A DNA stretch of 64,000 nucleotides from CAYUVA01 sp964448115 [NCBI: uncultured bacterium] (GCA_964448115.1 CAYUVA010000003.1:66078-130077); one strand, 5' to 3'; numbered from the stretch's first letter, positions 46,426 to 57,651 are shown. Made by a program: numbers and translations. Notes: a model not told the origin generated them from the sequence alone.

Positions 46426-47630
46426 AACTTCAGCCCCGCGCTTATGGAAAGCCTCTGCTGGGAGACTATCTCGCCGAACTGTACTGCGATATCAACGGTG
46501 AGTCCACTGATGTTAATCCCCATGCCTGTCGAGTAGATGGGATCTGATGCCTGCGCCACATTCTGATAGAAGCCGAACCTGACCGTAAGGTACTCTCCGA
46601 GCGATTTCTCAACTCCAACTGAAAGCTGTCGATCTGTCGCCCCTATTATCCTGGAGCGATTCTTGCGAATATCGTAGTCAATTGCCAGCATAAATCCAGG
46701 CGCAGGGCTTAATACATAGCCTAACCTCACTTGGGGACGCAGATAGAGATCTCCCCTACCTGAATACATGAAATCTGGCTGGTTTATATTCTTCCAGACT
46801 GCGCCCAGTCGTCCACCGCCAAAGGGTGCTATGATGCCAAAATCAACCCCATAAGTGTTTGTATATCGCCGGTTCTTCTTAAGCGCATCTCGGTAAGCCT
46901 CGTCGGCATTCTGGTAGTCGTAGTCCCATAAATAAACCTCATCATAGTAGGTCATGGCAGCAATATTTTTTATGCTTACACCCCATAGCACTCCCACCCC
47001 GGCATTGGAGAAGCTCAAGCCATACTCGGTAACCGAGTACCCGCTCATGGCCAGCTTGCTGTTGTTGCCAGCTATGCTGTTAGGATCCTCCATCGGATTG
47101 GTCGGATTCAAGCGAGTGCTATCGATATTTGGATAAAACAACGCGTAGTCATACCGTAACACCGACATGGAGAAACCGGTAGTAGCCACCATCAAGCCGA
47201 AGTGCCCGCTGCCATAGATATGGCTGTGATCACCAGGTAGTTCCAGGATGTTCTTGGCTAAGGTCTCTGCAGAGGATGGATCGCTCCAGGCATCCATTGG
47301 ATCCACTGCCAGGGTTTCCTTTAGTTTATCCTCGAAGTTATTGTAATCATAACTACAGTATCCATAGGGTGTCTTGATGCTCCAGGAGTTCTTCTTGAAC
47401 AAACCGGTACCTGCTGGATTGTAATAGTACGACAAGGCATCATCCGCAATGGCGACATAGGCTCCCCCCATCGCGATGCTGCGGGGGCTTATGTGTATAA
47501 AACGGTTGGCAAACGCGCTTGTAGGTGAGTAAAGGAAACTCAAGGTCAGCAGAATAACAATCAGCCAAGATAACCACCAACGCTTGACACTAAAGATTCG
47601 CTCAAGATTTTCCATCGCGGTTATTAACAT
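46422..47630 (-). CDS. Outer-membrane protein, PorV/UPF0164-like
   Basis: 402 residues with a signal peptide (about 18-41). The mature N-terminus ISPRSIAMGGAYVAIADDALSYYYNPAG is the hallmark of the PorV/PorQ and UPF0164 branch of FadL-related barrels. The rest alternates beta strands and turns, ending VSQQRLSISAGLKF with a terminal Phe, as in outer-membrane barrels. PorV of type IX secretion shuttles cargo to the cell surface; related proteins have no proven role. The gene overlaps the stop of the upstream phosphodiesterase gene, which itself overlaps the giant exoprotein gene. ATG 47615 is an alternative start. Confidence 0.8.
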   Translation of the reverse strand: MLITAMENLERIFSVKRWWLSWLIVILLTLSFLYSPTSAFANRFIHISPRSIAMGGAYVAIADDALSYYYNPAGTGLFKKNSWSIKTPYGYCSYDYNNFEDKLKETLAVDPMDAWSDPSSAETLAKNILELPGDHSHIYGSGHFGLMVATTGFSMSVLRYDYALFYPNIDSTRLNPTNPMEDPNSIAGNNSKLAMSGYSVTEYGLSFSNAGVGVLWGVSIKNIAAMTYYDEVYLWDYDYQNADEAYRDALKKNRRYTNTYGVDFGIIAPFGGGRLGAVWKNINQPDFMYSGRGDLYLRPQVRLGYVLSPAPGFMLAIDYDIRKNRSRIIGATDRQLSVGVEKSLGEYLTVRFGFYQNVAQASDPIYSTGMGINISGLTVDIAVQFGEIVSQQRLSISAGLKF

Positions 47631-48949
47631 CGCCCTTCGGTATTAGTTCCAAGCAAATATTGGATAATAATATCCCTTAGAACCTCTATATGCAAAGATT
47701 TTTGGTTAGTTACCTCTGCTGGCAGTATGCAAAAAGCATCATCCTGTGTATGCATGCCGCTGAAGTGGCTGGGGGTGAATTGCTGATGTTTGCTCACGGC
47801 TCCCTTGAGGTCAATTCCATTCCTGGGCAGTAGTAATATATCAGCCGCCTGGGGGGCAAACTCTCCGTGGTATATATCGCCGCCTTGGTTGATACTCCTA
47901 AAGATTGGGTTCTGTTTGGCTACATCATCACAAAGTTCGCCTAGTTCGCATATCATCCTCTCTACATAATGAGTTCTGTAAGACGATGGCACAATGCCGC
48001 ATGGAAAGCGGGAAGCAGAGTTTATATAGATCCTTCCCGGATCCAAAGAAAAACATAGGCTTCTTTTGCCGTCAATCTCGCTCAATCTGGTCGGCGCAGA
48101 ACTTTTGAAATAAAGATATCCTTTATCCTGAAGATACACATTCAGATTGAACTCTTTCTCAAGGCTGCAAAATCCGTGATCAGAGAGGAAGATCTTATGG
48201 CAATTGGCTGGGATAAGCTCGAAAAGCTCGGATAATTGGCGATCTAGCTCGCGATAGTAATCGATAAAATCACCATGATGCGGATGCGTTGGATCATCGA
48301 AAGCATTGTATAGGACATGATGAAGACGATCGCTGCCTGTCTCGACTGCAATTAAAAGCTCCCATTGCTCGGCTTTAACCAGCACCTTGAACAGCTCGAA
48401 GCGAGCCTTGAGAGCCTTGAAAAGCTGTTCGATGAACCGATCAGGATCCCGCCTGGCAATGCTTACATCCACATCAAATGCATAACCACACTGTTCTAGC
48501 AGCCTCGCATAAGATCTAGGATATACAGCCTTGCTGGGATCCGCGACTACGAAGCCGGATACCATGACTCCATTGAGCGCACGCGCCGGGTATGTTGACG
48601 GGATATTCAGAGCTAAAGTGCGGATGCCGGTCAACCGGGGATCCTCCCAAATAACCGGTGCCTTCAAGTGAGTAAAATTAGGAAAGAATGTCTCATAGCT
48701 CCCCGGTTTTACATCCACGAAACCAAATATCCCGTGTTCTCCAGGATTCTTGCCGGTCAGAAAGCTCGACCATGCCACAGATGAGATAGGGGGTATAGTT
48801 GTCTCCATCTGCTTGAGACTGGAGTTGCTGATTACCTCAGCGATAAAAGGGACAATGCCATCATCAGCCAATTCCCGGATCATACCATGAGGGACGCCGT
48901 CCAAGCCGAACACAGCGATCTTTTTGCCCGATATCCGATTAATCCTCAA
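47624..48949 (-). CDS. Alkaline-phosphatase-superfamily phosphodiesterase, paralogue of the 27.5 kb gene
   Basis: 441 residues from a TTG overlapping the giant exoprotein gene by 11 bases; no ATG fits. Motifs parallel the 27.5 kb protein almost step by step: VFGLDGVPH, IPPISSVAWSSFLTG with EHGIFGFVDVKPGSY, IPSTYPARALNGVMVSGF, AVETGSDRLHHVLYN, FLSDHGF and SGMHTQDDAF. The metal ligands and Ser nucleophile are kept. No signal peptide, so it should act in the cytoplasm unless exported otherwise. It is the middle gene of a three-gene overlapping unit with the giant secreted protein and the PorV-like protein. Confidence 0.88.
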   Translation of the reverse strand: MRINRISGKKIAVFGLDGVPHGMIRELADDGIVPFIAEVISNSSLKQMETTIPPISSVAWSSFLTGKNPGEHGIFGFVDVKPGSYETFFPNFTHLKAPVIWEDPRLTGIRTLALNIPSTYPARALNGVMVSGFVVADPSKAVYPRSYARLLEQCGYAFDVDVSIARRDPDRFIEQLFKALKARFELFKVLVKAEQWELLIAVETGSDRLHHVLYNAFDDPTHPHHGDFIDYYRELDRQLSELFELIPANCHKIFLSDHGFCSLEKEFNLNVYLQDKGYLYFKSSAPTRLSEIDGKRSLCFSLDPGRIYINSASRFPCGIVPSSYRTHYVERMICELGELCDDVAKQNPIFRSINQGGDIYHGEFAPQAADILLLPRNGIDLKGAVSKHQQFTPSHFSGMHTQDDAFCILPAEVTNQKSLHIEVLRDIIIQYLLGTNTEGRC

Positions 48950-51900
48950 CGGTCAGGTAGGGGAAGAGGTGGCTGAGTGCATCAAGATTGTTCATAGCTC
49001 GATACTCGACAAGGTACTGCGCTGCAGCAGCCCCAGCTTCCACTGGCAGAGCGCTAAAGCCATAAAGCCCGCTAGCCTCATCGATCACCGGCAGATAAAC
49101 TCCTAGCGGCGATCCATTCATATATATCTCAACAAAGGCGATCCCTGCTCCACTGTTATCCTGCACGATGATATACAGGAAGAATGTACCCCCATCGCGA
49201 GTGGTGATGACCGTGTTCATATAGCCACCGGCTATGATCCTCGGCTTTGGCGCTGGTGTGGGGATCTCGGTAAAGGTCGCGGTAAAGGTCGGTGTCGGCG
49301 CTTCTTGAGTTGGGGTTGCAGTGGCGGTCAGGGTTGGCAGTGCGGTAGGACTTTGCGTAGCAGTGGATGTCGGCAGTGAAGTGGCGGTTTGACTGGGGGT
49401 CGCGCTCGGCTGGGTGGTTGATGTTGAGGTGGGAATTACAGTCTCGGTTGGCGTGCTGCTGGGGAGCGATGTCTCGGTCGCGGTCGGGGTAATGCTTGCG
49501 GTGGCTGTGGCGCTTGGGGTCATGGTCGCAGTCGGGGTCATGGTCGGCAGCATGGTCTCTGTCGCCGTCGGGGTCATGGTCGGGATATCGGTGAAGGTGC
49601 TGGTCGGGGAGCTGGTGGCGCTTGGGGTCATGCTTGGAGTATGACTCGGAGTATTGCTGGGGGTACCTGTGGGGGTTGCAGTATCTGGCGGGATAAACGT
49701 AGTGTTCTGATCGAACCTTGCTGGTGCTGCCTCAATGTTGCCCAGCAGATCCACGCCGATGGTGTAGAACTCATAGTATCCCCAGCCATTCGCCTGGTTG
49801 ATATCAAACAGTATCGGCGACTGGCTGAAGCTGCCATTGTATCGAGTCCATGCCTTCTCGGCGCTGCCATAGTATAGCTCGGCATGGCTGAAGCCGACAC
49901 CGCTGTCGTTAGAATCAAAGCATAACTCGAACCGCTCTTGACGGATGATCTGCGGAATCTCAAGAACCATAGTATCCGGCGCCCTGGCATCCTGGATCGA
50001 TGAGACTACATTGGACCAGTTACTCTCGGTCAGGTAGATATCCCTGAACTTGACCCGGTAGTAAAATTTCTCTCCCTCAGAAAGTCCACAGAACTGGTAA
50101 TTAAGATCATCAACCCAATCGGATTCATCGAAAATAACCTCGAAGCCAGGCTGCATCGCCGTCTGTGCAAGGTAATCAATGGCATTATTAGCGCTGCGGT
50201 CGCTCCAGTAGATCCGGTTGCATAAGCCGGCTGTATAATCAGGCTCATCGTAAAGCTGTGGCGGCGGTCCGGCGGTGAAAGTGGCTGTTGGAGTTGCCGT
50301 CAAGGTTGCTGTAGGCGTTGAGCTTGGGATGCTGGTCGGCGTCGAGCTTGCTGTAAGCGTGGGTGTCCCGCTGGGGATCGAGGTCATAGTCGGCGATCCT
50401 GTCGGGGTACTGGTGGGAATAGTTGTATCCGTGGGAGTTGCCGTTGGGCTGCTAGTCGGCTCCGTGGTCGGGGTACCCGTAGGTGTAGCGCTCATCGTGC
50501 TGGTCGGTGTCAGAGAGGGGCTGGTGGTGGCTGTGGCGGTCGGCACCTCAGTCGGTGTAGGGGTTGCGCTCGATGTGCCCGTAGGGGTATTGGTCGGAAT
50601 CGCCGTTGCCGTGGTGGTTGGGGTTGAGCTAGGCGTTCTTGTGCCGGTGCTGGTGGGGGTAGCAGATGATGTTGAGGTAGGGACCTGAGTAGCAGTTGCG
50701 GTCGCGGTCGGGGTTGCGGACGGAATAGCTGTATTCGTCGAGGTGGGCGTCAGGGTAACCGTGGCGGTTGGGATACCTGTATTGGTAGGAGTTCTTGTGG
50801 GGCTTGGGGTTATCGTTGGTGTATTCGTGATAGTTGGTGTAAATGTCATCGTAGTCGTAGGTGTCGAGGAGGGTGTTCGCGTGGAGGTTAGTGTAGGAGT
50901 TCGACTTGGAGTCCGCGACGGCGTGCTGCTCGGAGTGCCGGTCTCGGTGGCAGTCGGGGTCAGCGATGGCGTATTGGTAGGGATAAGCGTAGATGTAGGC
51001 GTTGCGCTCGGAGTGCTTGAAGGCGTATGGCTTGGCGTTAAGCTCGGTGTCAATGATGGCGTATTTGTGGGCATCCCGGTCGGGGTGAAGGTGCTGGTTG
51101 GAAGCGTTGTTGCCGTGTTGGTCGGAGTCATGGTCATGGTTCCGGTAGGGGTGGCGCTCGGAGTAATAGTGGGCGAATTGGTCGGCGTTCTGCTGGGGGT
51201 GAATGTAGATGCGACAACCTGGATGTTATAGTCGGCTCCATGTCCCCAGGCAGATAACTGCGGGCTTACTACAAAGTAATAAAAGCGTGTTTGCGGGTAG
51301 GTATATGATATGGACGCTTGTCCGGTATGCGGATCCGGCTGTGCTACATCGTAAACATCGATGGCGTTCCAGCTATACAGCGTGATGGCAGTGCGCACGC
51401 CAGGTCCCAGCCGATCCGTGTAAAAATGATAGTTAAGAGTATCTTGGGCCCAGATCTTGTGCCAGTCTTCATCACTCAACGTGCAGAATAATTCCTCAAG
51501 GCTATTGCCATTCGTGTCTATGAAGATTGCATTATCAGGGTCATCATTTGGCTCGTAGGGATCATCAACCCAGCACGGCGTATTGGTAGGCGTGTTTGAG
51601 GGTGTAGATGTCGGCGTTGGTGTCCCGGTCGGGGTTTGGGTCGGAGTAGTGGTAACCGTCTGCGTCGGTGTCATGGTTCTTGTTTGAGTCGGTGTCCCTG
51701 TCTCCGTGTTGGTTGGGGTCAAGGTGGGGGTGTTTGTCTCGGTCTGTGTCGGGCTTGATGTTGGTGTGCGTGTCGGTGTGGCTGTCTCGGTGCTGGTCGG
51801 GGTAAGGCTCGGAGTAAGCGATGGTGTTGTTGTGGGCACAGTTGTGCTAGTTGGAGTGAAGGTCGGAGTGAAGGTCGGGGTAGTTGTGGGCGTCATGCTA

Positions 51901-54900
51901 GGGGTTAGTGTAGGAGTATCCGTCGGGGTCAAGGTGGGAGTGAGGGATGGAGTATTAGTTGTAGTCGGAGTTGCAGATGGAGTCCTGGTAACAGTTTCAG
52001 TAGGCGTAGAGGTTGGGGTGATGCTAGGGGTATTGGTTTCAGTATAAGTAGGAGTCAGGCTCGGCGTTGCGCTTGGTGTCATGGTGGGCGTGTAACTGGG
52101 GGTGTTGGTCGGCGTTAATGTAGGTGTTTGCGAGGGAATGGTGGTCATGGTGCTGGTCGGTGTCAGGCTTGGCGTGTTGGACGGGGTATAGCTGGGAACT
52201 CCGGTTGCGGTAGGGGTGAGGGTCGGGGTATCGCTCGGTGTTATAGTAGGTGTCGGTGAGGGATAGGTTGTCGTGCCGTTTGTGATCGGTCCCTCATCGG
52301 TGATGTCTCCATTACCGTTGCGCGCATAGCATGAGAACTGGTAGGTTGTCCCCTCCTGAAGCCCATCGATATCGATTCCACTATCGCTACCCCATTGTGT
52401 CCTGGTCTGCCAGGTCATAACCGGACTCCAATCCCCGTTCTGATCTATATATCTAATGCCAATGGAGGAATGGTAGATCTTGATGGCATACTCGGTGCTC
52501 TCAGGGTTATTGGTTCCATGTACAACTCGAACATTCAATGTGGTATAGTTTGTCGGATAATTGCTCACAATGGGAGCACCTGGTATGGCAGCATAAGTCC
52601 ACTTGCGGCAATTACTTCCATCGCAAGCGCTATATGAAGTGGATATGCCATCGCCATTTATCGCTTTGGTGAAGAAAGAATATCGAGTGTTGGGCGTGAG
52701 ATTTTGAACCACAAAGCCACTACCTCCGCCGAATTCAAAGTAGGTGCCGATGGTGTTATCCGGATCCGTGCTGTCATCATCGACCTGGAGGTTATAGGTG
52801 TTCTTGTTTACCCATCTGTAAGTTCCGCTGTTGAACTCAACCATGGTAACAAAGCCAGTCCTGTAGTCAGTCGGATTAGCCTTAGGATCGATGTAGAATC
52901 GCAGCTCGGTATCCTTGTTCCCCGTATAATCGATGGCACTTATGTCCGGAGGTTGGCAAAGGGTATATTTCACACTTTGATTGCTATCAGCCGTCTCCAC
53001 CAGATCCTCATTCCTGGCTCTGGTGGTAACGATATACTCGTTATTGGGGCTAAGTCCGTTGATCTTGGCATCATAGGAAGCCCATTGATTGATCGTGAAC
53101 CAGGATGGATAGCCCTGCAAGGTTCCGTTGTGATCCGGCCACTGGGACATGGTATTGCAGTAAATTGTGTATTTCGTATATTCAGGATTTGAGGGGGAGC
53201 CGTTGTTTACCGTTACCTTCAGCGTGTCGTAATCGCCTGCTACCACGCAAAGAGTCGGTGCTCCTGGCTTGGATGCCAAGGTATAGACCGTCTTTTGATT
53301 GGAGGCTTGGCTGTCGCCAGGATAGTTCCCGCCATCATGGATGAAAGCATAAATGGTCGCAGTATAATCATCATTCACATTGCAACCATTATAATCAAAG
53401 CTGGTTACATTGGGTGCGACCGTATAGTTCTCCAAGCCGAGTATCTCCACCCTGAAGCCACTCTCATATATGGAATTATCGCTCCAGTTCCAGGTTATGG
53501 ATGAGTTGGTGATATTGGTAGGATCGTTTTGAGTCGGTGGATTGGGCGGCGCATAGAACATAACATCATAGAGATTGCTGCTCGAATAGTAATCCTGCCC
53601 CTCGTAGTTGCGCCGAGCTTTGACGCGGAACTTGTAGCGAAAATCGATATCGCCGCTTTGCCAATTATAGTCATAGGATGTGCTAGCGGTGCTGCCGATG
53701 CTTGACCAAGCCATCCCATCCCTCCCTTTTTCGAGCACAAAGTCGGTCTCATTGGTCGAATTATCAGTCCAGGACATCTGCACGCCGATGGCGGTATAGC
53801 TAACCGTCAGGTCCGATGGGGCTGCATCGGGCGAGAAATCGAGCGTAACCGGGTCGCTCCACACGCCAGTCCCCTCCCTGCCGGATATATCATAGGGTTT
53901 CATATATGCCTTATAGGTCTTGCCATGCTCTCCATTTTCATAAGTATAATCGCCACTAGTGCCGATGTATCCACTAAATACAAGGAGATCATTCTCGGTG
54001 ATCTCGCAATAGACATCGCTGATTCCGGACCCGGGGCTATCCGATGGGGTTGACTCGAAGCTGACCTCCTTCGTATCTATCTGGCCGGTATAAGTCGGCG
54101 TAGAAATGGTCGGATCATCAGCATCGCAGTAGATATCATCGCTTAGTACAGCGCTGTTGCCGACATTATCAACGATCTTGACATGGACCGTCTCGGTGCC
54201 GCTGCTGTTCATCCATCCCGTGATGGTGATATATTTGTTATCCTCGAAGGTATAAACTTTTGGTGCTTCGCTAAAGTCTGTCGAGGCGCTATACTGATAA
54301 TAATCTAATCCACTCCCTGAATCGGATGCTGCGCTCATGTTCAAGACAGCGCTTTCATTGCCCCAGTCGTACAATAAAACATTGGTAGTAGAATCATCCG
54401 AGCTTAACATATTGGAGAGATTGCCATGTGTCGGTTCTGTGCTATCAATCGAAAAAGTCCCACCAGTGCTAATATAATTGCTCCCATTGCCGGCGTTATC
54501 GTAAGTTCTGATTGCATAGTACCATGTGCCGTCGCTCAAGCCTCCCGAACCGCCGGTAACCAATTGTGAAGTGCCTGTGCCCGATATGGTGTAGATCTTC
54601 TCATCGCCAGATCCGAATGATGGGTCTGAGCTGAAGTGTAACTCCGTCTTCTGAATGCCACTGCGATCCGCCGGCACGCTCCAGGTGAATGTGAACTGCT
54701 TGTACCAAGTGCCGGATAAAGGATTGCTTGTCCATGATGGATCATTGACACCGTTATCGACATAGTAGATCTCGTACTCCGCTTTAATCTTCGGCGTATC
54801 CCTACAGTCCTCAGATGTCGAATCCACACACTCTGTAGAAAGGTCTCCATTAAGGTTCCTCCATGCCCTGGATAAGCCACTAGCAGATATATCGTAGTGA

Positions 54901-55637
54901 TTATTCTCGCACCAAAGATCATCCGGTCCATTCAGGGCTACATCATCATCTATTGCGCCTATTTTCACATCCAAAACATCAGTTCGGTTTGGGATGCCGA
55001 TTGTATAAGTCACATTAGGACTGCCATGGCAGCATCCGCCACAAGGACTTGATTCACCCAAGCATTCCCATGAGCCAGTATTCTTCCACCAGACCGCAGA
55101 CATAACATCAGCATTATCAGTACCTAAAGCATCACCGCAACTTGGACAGCTACCACTTTGAATATCATAGTTATAAAGTTTTATAACCAACTCGTCATCC
55201 GTTTTTGATTTTTCACTCGGCAGTGGATCGCAGCGCCATCCGCCGTTGTCCGGGTAGAAAATGATCCCCTTTTCACAACCGCATGTCGGCACCTCTGGTA
55301 TTTGCAACGCTTTGGGTAATCCGAGATAGGCGCGAATAAACCTGGTCATCCAGAAGCGGTACTCGGTATGACCATACTTCTCCTCCCAGGCTCGGACACG
55401 CTGGTAGTAGGGGCTTTTCTCCTTGTTTTCCAGGTACTCCACAACCCAGTCATTGTGCCCAGGTATGATCATTACCTTCTCATCATATCCTTCCGCCTTG
55501 TACCAGAAATAGTCAACGCCTTCGGTCATTTCAATGGGTTCACCGGTATCTTCATTGTAGATAACTGCAAAAACATGGCTTGAAATCAAGACAATAGAGA
55601 CAATTATTATTATTTTTAAGATTTTTAATAGGTTCAT
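48939..55637 (-). CDS. Giant secreted protein with FN3-like domains and Thr/Pro-rich linkers (2232 residues)
   Basis: Signal peptide at 1-24. The N-terminal ~270 residues hold Cys-rich segments (CGCEKG, CPSCGD, CGGCCHG). Residues about 290-1120 are repeated beta-sandwich, FN3-like domains ([30 protein letters not shown] and others). Three Thr/Pro/Ser linkers follow, coded at 51.58-52.27, 50.27-51.21 and 49.25-49.69 kb. Between the first two sits a PPC-like domain ([13 protein letters not shown]); between the last two an FN3 ending VSSIQDA and a domain with [15 protein letters not shown]. The C-terminal domain starts near GGYMNT. The last five parts have counterparts in the 803-residue protein. 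It is probably an adhesin, surface filament or matrix protein; no enzymatic motif was seen. Confidence 0.85.
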   Translation of the reverse strand: MNLLKILKIIIIVSIVLISSHVFAVIYNEDTGEPIEMTEGVDYFWYKAEGYDEKVMIIPGHNDWVVEYLENKEKSPYYQRVRAWEEKYGHTEYRFWMTRFIRAYLGLPKALQIPEVPTCGCEKGIIFYPDNGGWRCDPLPSEKSKTDDELVIKLYNYDIQSGSCPSCGDALGTDNADVMSAVWWKNTGSWECLGESSPCGGCCHGSPNVTYTIGIPNRTDVLDVKIGAIDDDVALNGPDDLWCENNHYDISASGLSRAWRNLNGDLSTECVDSTSEDCRDTPKIKAEYEIYYVDNGVNDPSWTSNPLSGTWYKQFTFTWSVPADRSGIQKTELHFSSDPSFGSGDEKIYTISGTGTSQLVTGGSGGLSDGTWYYAIRTYDNAGNGSNYISTGGTFSIDSTEPTHGNLSNMLSSDDSTTNVLLYDWGNESAVLNMSAASDSGSGLDYYQYSASTDFSEAPKVYTFEDNKYITITGWMNSSGTETVHVKIVDNVGNSAVLSDDIYCDADDPTISTPTYTGQIDTKEVSFESTPSDSPGSGISDVYCEITENDLLVFSGYIGTSGDYTYENGEHGKTYKAYMKPYDISGREGTGVWSDPVTLDFSPDAAPSDLTVSYTAIGVQMSWTDNSTNETDFVLEKGRDGMAWSSIGSTASTSYDYNWQSGDIDFRYKFRVKARRNYEGQDYYSSSNLYDVMFYAPPNPPTQNDPTNITNSSITWNWSDNSIYESGFRVEILGLENYTVAPNVTSFDYNGCNVNDDYTATIYAFIHDGGNYPGDSQASNQKTVYTLASKPGAPTLCVVAGDYDTLKVTVNNGSPSNPEYTKYTIYCNTMSQWPDHNGTLQGYPSWFTINQWASYDAKINGLSPNNEYIVTTRARNEDLVETADSNQSVKYTLCQPPDISAIDYTGNKDTELRFYIDPKANPTDYRTGFVTMVEFNSGTYRWVNKNTYNLQVDDDSTDPDNTIGTYFEFGGGSGFVVQNLTPNTRYSFFTKAINGDGISTSYSACDGSNCRKWTYAAIPGAPIVSNYPTNYTTLNVRVVHGTNNPESTEYAIKIYHSSIGIRYIDQNGDWSPVMTWQTRTQWGSDSGIDIDGLQEGTTYQFSCYARNGNGDITDEGPITNGTTTYPSPTPTITPSDTPTLTPTATGVPSYTPSNTPSLTPTSTMTTIPSQTPTLTPTNTPSYTPTMTPSATPSLTPTYTETNTPSITPTSTPTETVTRTPSATPTTTNTPSLTPTLTPTDTPTLTPSMTPTTTPTFTPTFTPTSTTVPTTTPSLTPSLTPTSTETATPTRTPTSSPTQTETNTPTLTPTNTETGTPTQTRTMTPTQTVTTTPTQTPTGTPTPTSTPSNTPTNTPCWVDDPYEPNDDPDNAIFIDTNGNSLEELFCTLSDEDWHKIWAQDTLNYHFYTDRLGPGVRTAITLYSWNAIDVYDVAQPDPHTGQASISYTYPQTRFYYFVVSPQLSAWGHGADYNIQVVASTFTPSRTPTNSPTITPSATPTGTMTMTPTNTATTLPTSTFTPTGMPTNTPSLTPSLTPSHTPSSTPSATPTSTLIPTNTPSLTPTATETGTPSSTPSRTPSRTPTLTSTRTPSSTPTTTMTFTPTITNTPTITPSPTRTPTNTGIPTATVTLTPTSTNTAIPSATPTATATATQVPTSTSSATPTSTGTRTPSSTPTTTATAIPTNTPTGTSSATPTPTEVPTATATTSPSLTPTSTMSATPTGTPTTEPTSSPTATPTDTTIPTSTPTGSPTMTSIPSGTPTLTASSTPTSIPSSTPTATLTATPTATFTAGPPPQLYDEPDYTAGLCNRIYWSDRSANNAIDYLAQTAMQPGFEVIFDESDWVDDLNYQFCGLSEGEKFYYRVKFRDIYLTESNWSNVVSSIQDARAPDTMVLEIPQIIRQERFELCFDSNDSGVGFSHAELYYGSAEKAWTRYNGSFSQSPILFDINQANGWGYYEFYTIGVDLLGNIEAAPARFDQNTTFIPPDTATPTGTPSNTPSHTPSMTPSATSSPTSTFTDIPTMTPTATETMLPTMTPTATMTPSATATASITPTATETSLPSSTPTETVIPTSTSTTQPSATPSQTATSLPTSTATQSPTALPTLTATATPTQEAPTPTFTATFTEIPTPAPKPRIIAGGYMNTVITTRDGGTFFLYIIVQDNSGAGIAFVEIYMNGSPLGVYLPVIDEASGLYGFSALPVEAGAAAAQYLVEYRAMNNLDALSHLFPYLTVED
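49252..49690 (-). repeat. Thr/Pro linker repeat, third block
   Basis: Low-complexity coding repeat with degenerate TPT/TPS/TAT units. The coding strand is C/A-rich and the plus strand is G/T-rich. Confidence 0.8.
50272..51205 (-). repeat. Thr/Pro linker repeat, second and longest block
   Basis: About 310 codons dominated by Thr, Pro and Ser in the pattern (S/P)-X-T-P-T-X-T. The base sequence is degenerate, with G/T-rich words such as GGTCGGGGT recurring on the plus strand. Confidence 0.85.
51577..52265 (-). repeat. Thr/Pro linker repeat, first block
   Basis: About 230 codons of Thr/Pro/Ser between the FN3-like domains and the PPC-like domain. It has the same composition and period as the other blocks. 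Confidence 0.85.
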
Positions 55638-55769
55638 CTTTTCAATGCTCGCTTTCGGTTATCAGCATATAATGTTAGCGCATATTGGCAGAAAAATACA
55701 GACTAGAAAGAATTTATTGCAGAAAATTCAAAGAATTACTCAACTAGGGAAGCTATTGATGATAAAGGA

Positions 55770-57443
55770 TTACTTGTAAGCCAGCAATGCGTAATCCTGT
55801 GGTGCAAAGAAGATCTCATTGAGCCTCTTGATGTCTGCATCCAGTCCCTCAAGAGCAGTGGACAATAGGCTATCCTTAATCAAATCTTTTCGTATGCCAC
55901 TGCCCTGGAACATGTAATGATCGGGCACTGGATTCAGCTCGATGATCTCGCACTTGGAAAAGCCGTTGCTCAGAGCAAGAAACTTGATCGCTTCGGGATG
56001 CACTGGCTGAACATGGCTAAGGTCAAGAAGGTATGCGTTCAGCAGTGCGTGCAGAGATCGCGGATTGATCGTCTCAATGATCATAGTACCCCCGTCTTTA
56101 AGCTTTTTATATGACAACTTAACCAGGCTCGTGATCTGTGAAGGGGTTAGATGCTCTACAACCTGAGCTGCAAAGATCGCGCCCAGAGAGGCATCCTCAA
56201 ACTTTGCCAGACCTGCCTCGAAATCCCCCTTGAATGCCTTCAGCCCCTTCTTCGCACAAAGCTCCACCATCTCCTCGTTGATATCGATCCCGAAGGCAAC
56301 GATGCCATTTTTCTGTAACAGCTCCAGGAATTCTCCCCTGCCGCAGCCGACATCAACTACTGGGGTTCGGGTTTCAATATAATCCAGGTAGATCTTTTGG
56401 CGTTTGGTGATCTCCTCCTGGGATCCGCGATATTCAGCCTCGAAGTTGAAGTAGTTGAAATCCTGGTTCGACTCTCTCTCCTTTAGAAGCTGCTTTTTGT
56501 CTTCTTTGCTCAAGGTTTCCTTGCTTATGGTGCTAAGGATGCGATCCAGCCGATTTTTATGCAACTGGAAGCTGCGCATAAGCCCTTCGATATTGCTGCT
56601 ATAATATTCCTTCAATCTTCGCAGCTCTTTACTGGTCTCAATGTTGAATTCCTCCAGGGCACGATGAAGCTGGTTATCAGCTCGTTGCAACTGCTCGATA
56701 TATTCAGCCATTTCCTTCCAGGTCTGCATAACACCATCCAGCTTTGCATCCAGGTGGCTCATCAACAGTTCGCTCCTGTGAACCAGCTTTTCGTTGTTCT
56801 GGTTAATCTTGCCTGCTAGTTGATTATACTTCTCGATTATAAGCTGTTGATAATCCCTCTGCATCATGCGATCCCCTTCTGAGACCAGGTGCTGCACGCC
56901 GGGCATCAGGTTTTGCGTATAAACAGCAACGCGCGAGTTGAAGGCGCCCTGCCTGGAAAAAGACTCTTGAAGTCCTGAGATTAATACATTCAATATTTGT
57001 ACTAGATGGCTATTAAACTTGACCTGCTGGGATAGGGCATTATTGAACTGCTCGCATATTGATTGGAGAATGCCGCTAAACATGCGGTTTCTTATCTTTC
57101 CCAGCAGCCTTCCACTAGCAGGGGGCTTGACTTCGGTCGCTATAGCATAAGCCTCATTTATAGCAGCAAGATTAGCATTTATCGCATCGGAACCCATGTC
57201 CTTAGATACAGTATCATAGGTATGATTTATCTGCTCCATGTATGATTCAAGTGTCTTAAGGATTATCTCAGGGCTGCTGGATTTATCGATATCATCCACT
57301 TTTGTCTTTTCCATTTCAATCATCGGGGTTTCGATAGGCGGGGGTTCTTGTTTGGATGCTTCAATTCGAGCTTTGGCGCGGATATCTTGCATTATCTTTG
57401 CCACATCTATTTTTTTCCCTGAGTCTTCATTTTGTTCGGACAT
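55770..57443 (-). CDS. SAM-dependent methyltransferase with long coiled-coil N-terminus
   Basis: 557 residues. Residues about 110-320 are helical and probably coiled-coil (LHRALEEFNIETSKELRRLKE, and repeats of Glu/Lys/Gln/Leu). Residues about 360-520 are a class I methyltransferase with motif I VVDVGCGRGEF, then FGIDINEEMVEL, GAIFAAQVVEHLTP and GGTMIIETINP. The layout resembles the N-terminal part of O-antigen chain-length/capping proteins such as WbdD-type or Myxococcus glycan methyltransferases, where a coiled coil acts as a ruler; that comparison is inference. ATG 57443 has AAGGAG six bases upstream. No glycosyltransferase gene is adjacent. Confidence 0.8.
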   Translation of the reverse strand: MSEQNEDSGKKIDVAKIMQDIRAKARIEASKQEPPPIETPMIEMEKTKVDDIDKSSSPEIILKTLESYMEQINHTYDTVSKDMGSDAINANLAAINEAYAIATEVKPPASGRLLGKIRNRMFSGILQSICEQFNNALSQQVKFNSHLVQILNVLISGLQESFSRQGAFNSRVAVYTQNLMPGVQHLVSEGDRMMQRDYQQLIIEKYNQLAGKINQNNEKLVHRSELLMSHLDAKLDGVMQTWKEMAEYIEQLQRADNQLHRALEEFNIETSKELRRLKEYYSSNIEGLMRSFQLHKNRLDRILSTISKETLSKEDKKQLLKERESNQDFNYFNFEAEYRGSQEEITKRQKIYLDYIETRTPVVDVGCGRGEFLELLQKNGIVAFGIDINEEMVELCAKKGLKAFKGDFEAGLAKFEDASLGAIFAAQVVEHLTPSQITSLVKLSYKKLKDGGTMIIETINPRSLHALLNAYLLDLSHVQPVHPEAIKFLALSNGFSKCEIIELNPVPDHYMFQGSGIRKDLIKDSLLSTALEGLDADIKRLNEIFFAPQDYALLAYK

Positions 57444-57524
57444 GGCATCTCCTTTTTAATGAAAGTAAGTCCCATGATATATCCAGGGAGCTTTATTATC
57501 AAGCCAAGTTTATCTTCGATCAAT

Positions 57525-57556
57525 AAAAAAAAGCTGCCCGAGTTTCCTCAAGCAGC
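57525..57556 (-). terminator. Intrinsic terminator of the ribosomal-protein operon
   Basis: On the minus strand a 10-base-pair stem (two G-T wobbles) starting GCTGC and closing GCAGC, with a GAAA tetraloop, is followed by eight T residues. It lies about 95 bases past the rplQ stop and upstream of the methyltransferase gene. Confidence 0.88.
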
Positions 57557-57651
57557 ACTTATAGATTATGCCTTGATCGGTTATCCTAACAAAAGGATGG
57601 CATAATTATTCTTCAGTATCCTTATCCCTCTTATCATGTTCTTTATCAGAA

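Noticed and set aside
48939-48949. Frameshift or fusion between the giant exoprotein and the phosphodiesterase
   Set aside because: Both frames are complete with proper ends. The 11-base overlap is ordinary for coupled genes.
49414-52047. Long open frames on the plus strand made of Val-Gly repeats, plus shorter ones at 32508-32798 and 33816-34007
   Set aside because: They are the reverse complement of Thr/Pro-rich codons. They have no ribosome binding sites, and the minus-strand frame has a signal peptide and folded domains.
49252-52265. CRISPR-like array, suggested by regular repetition
   Set aside because: The unit is a 3- or 6-base coding period with no unique spacers, and it lies inside an uninterrupted reading frame.
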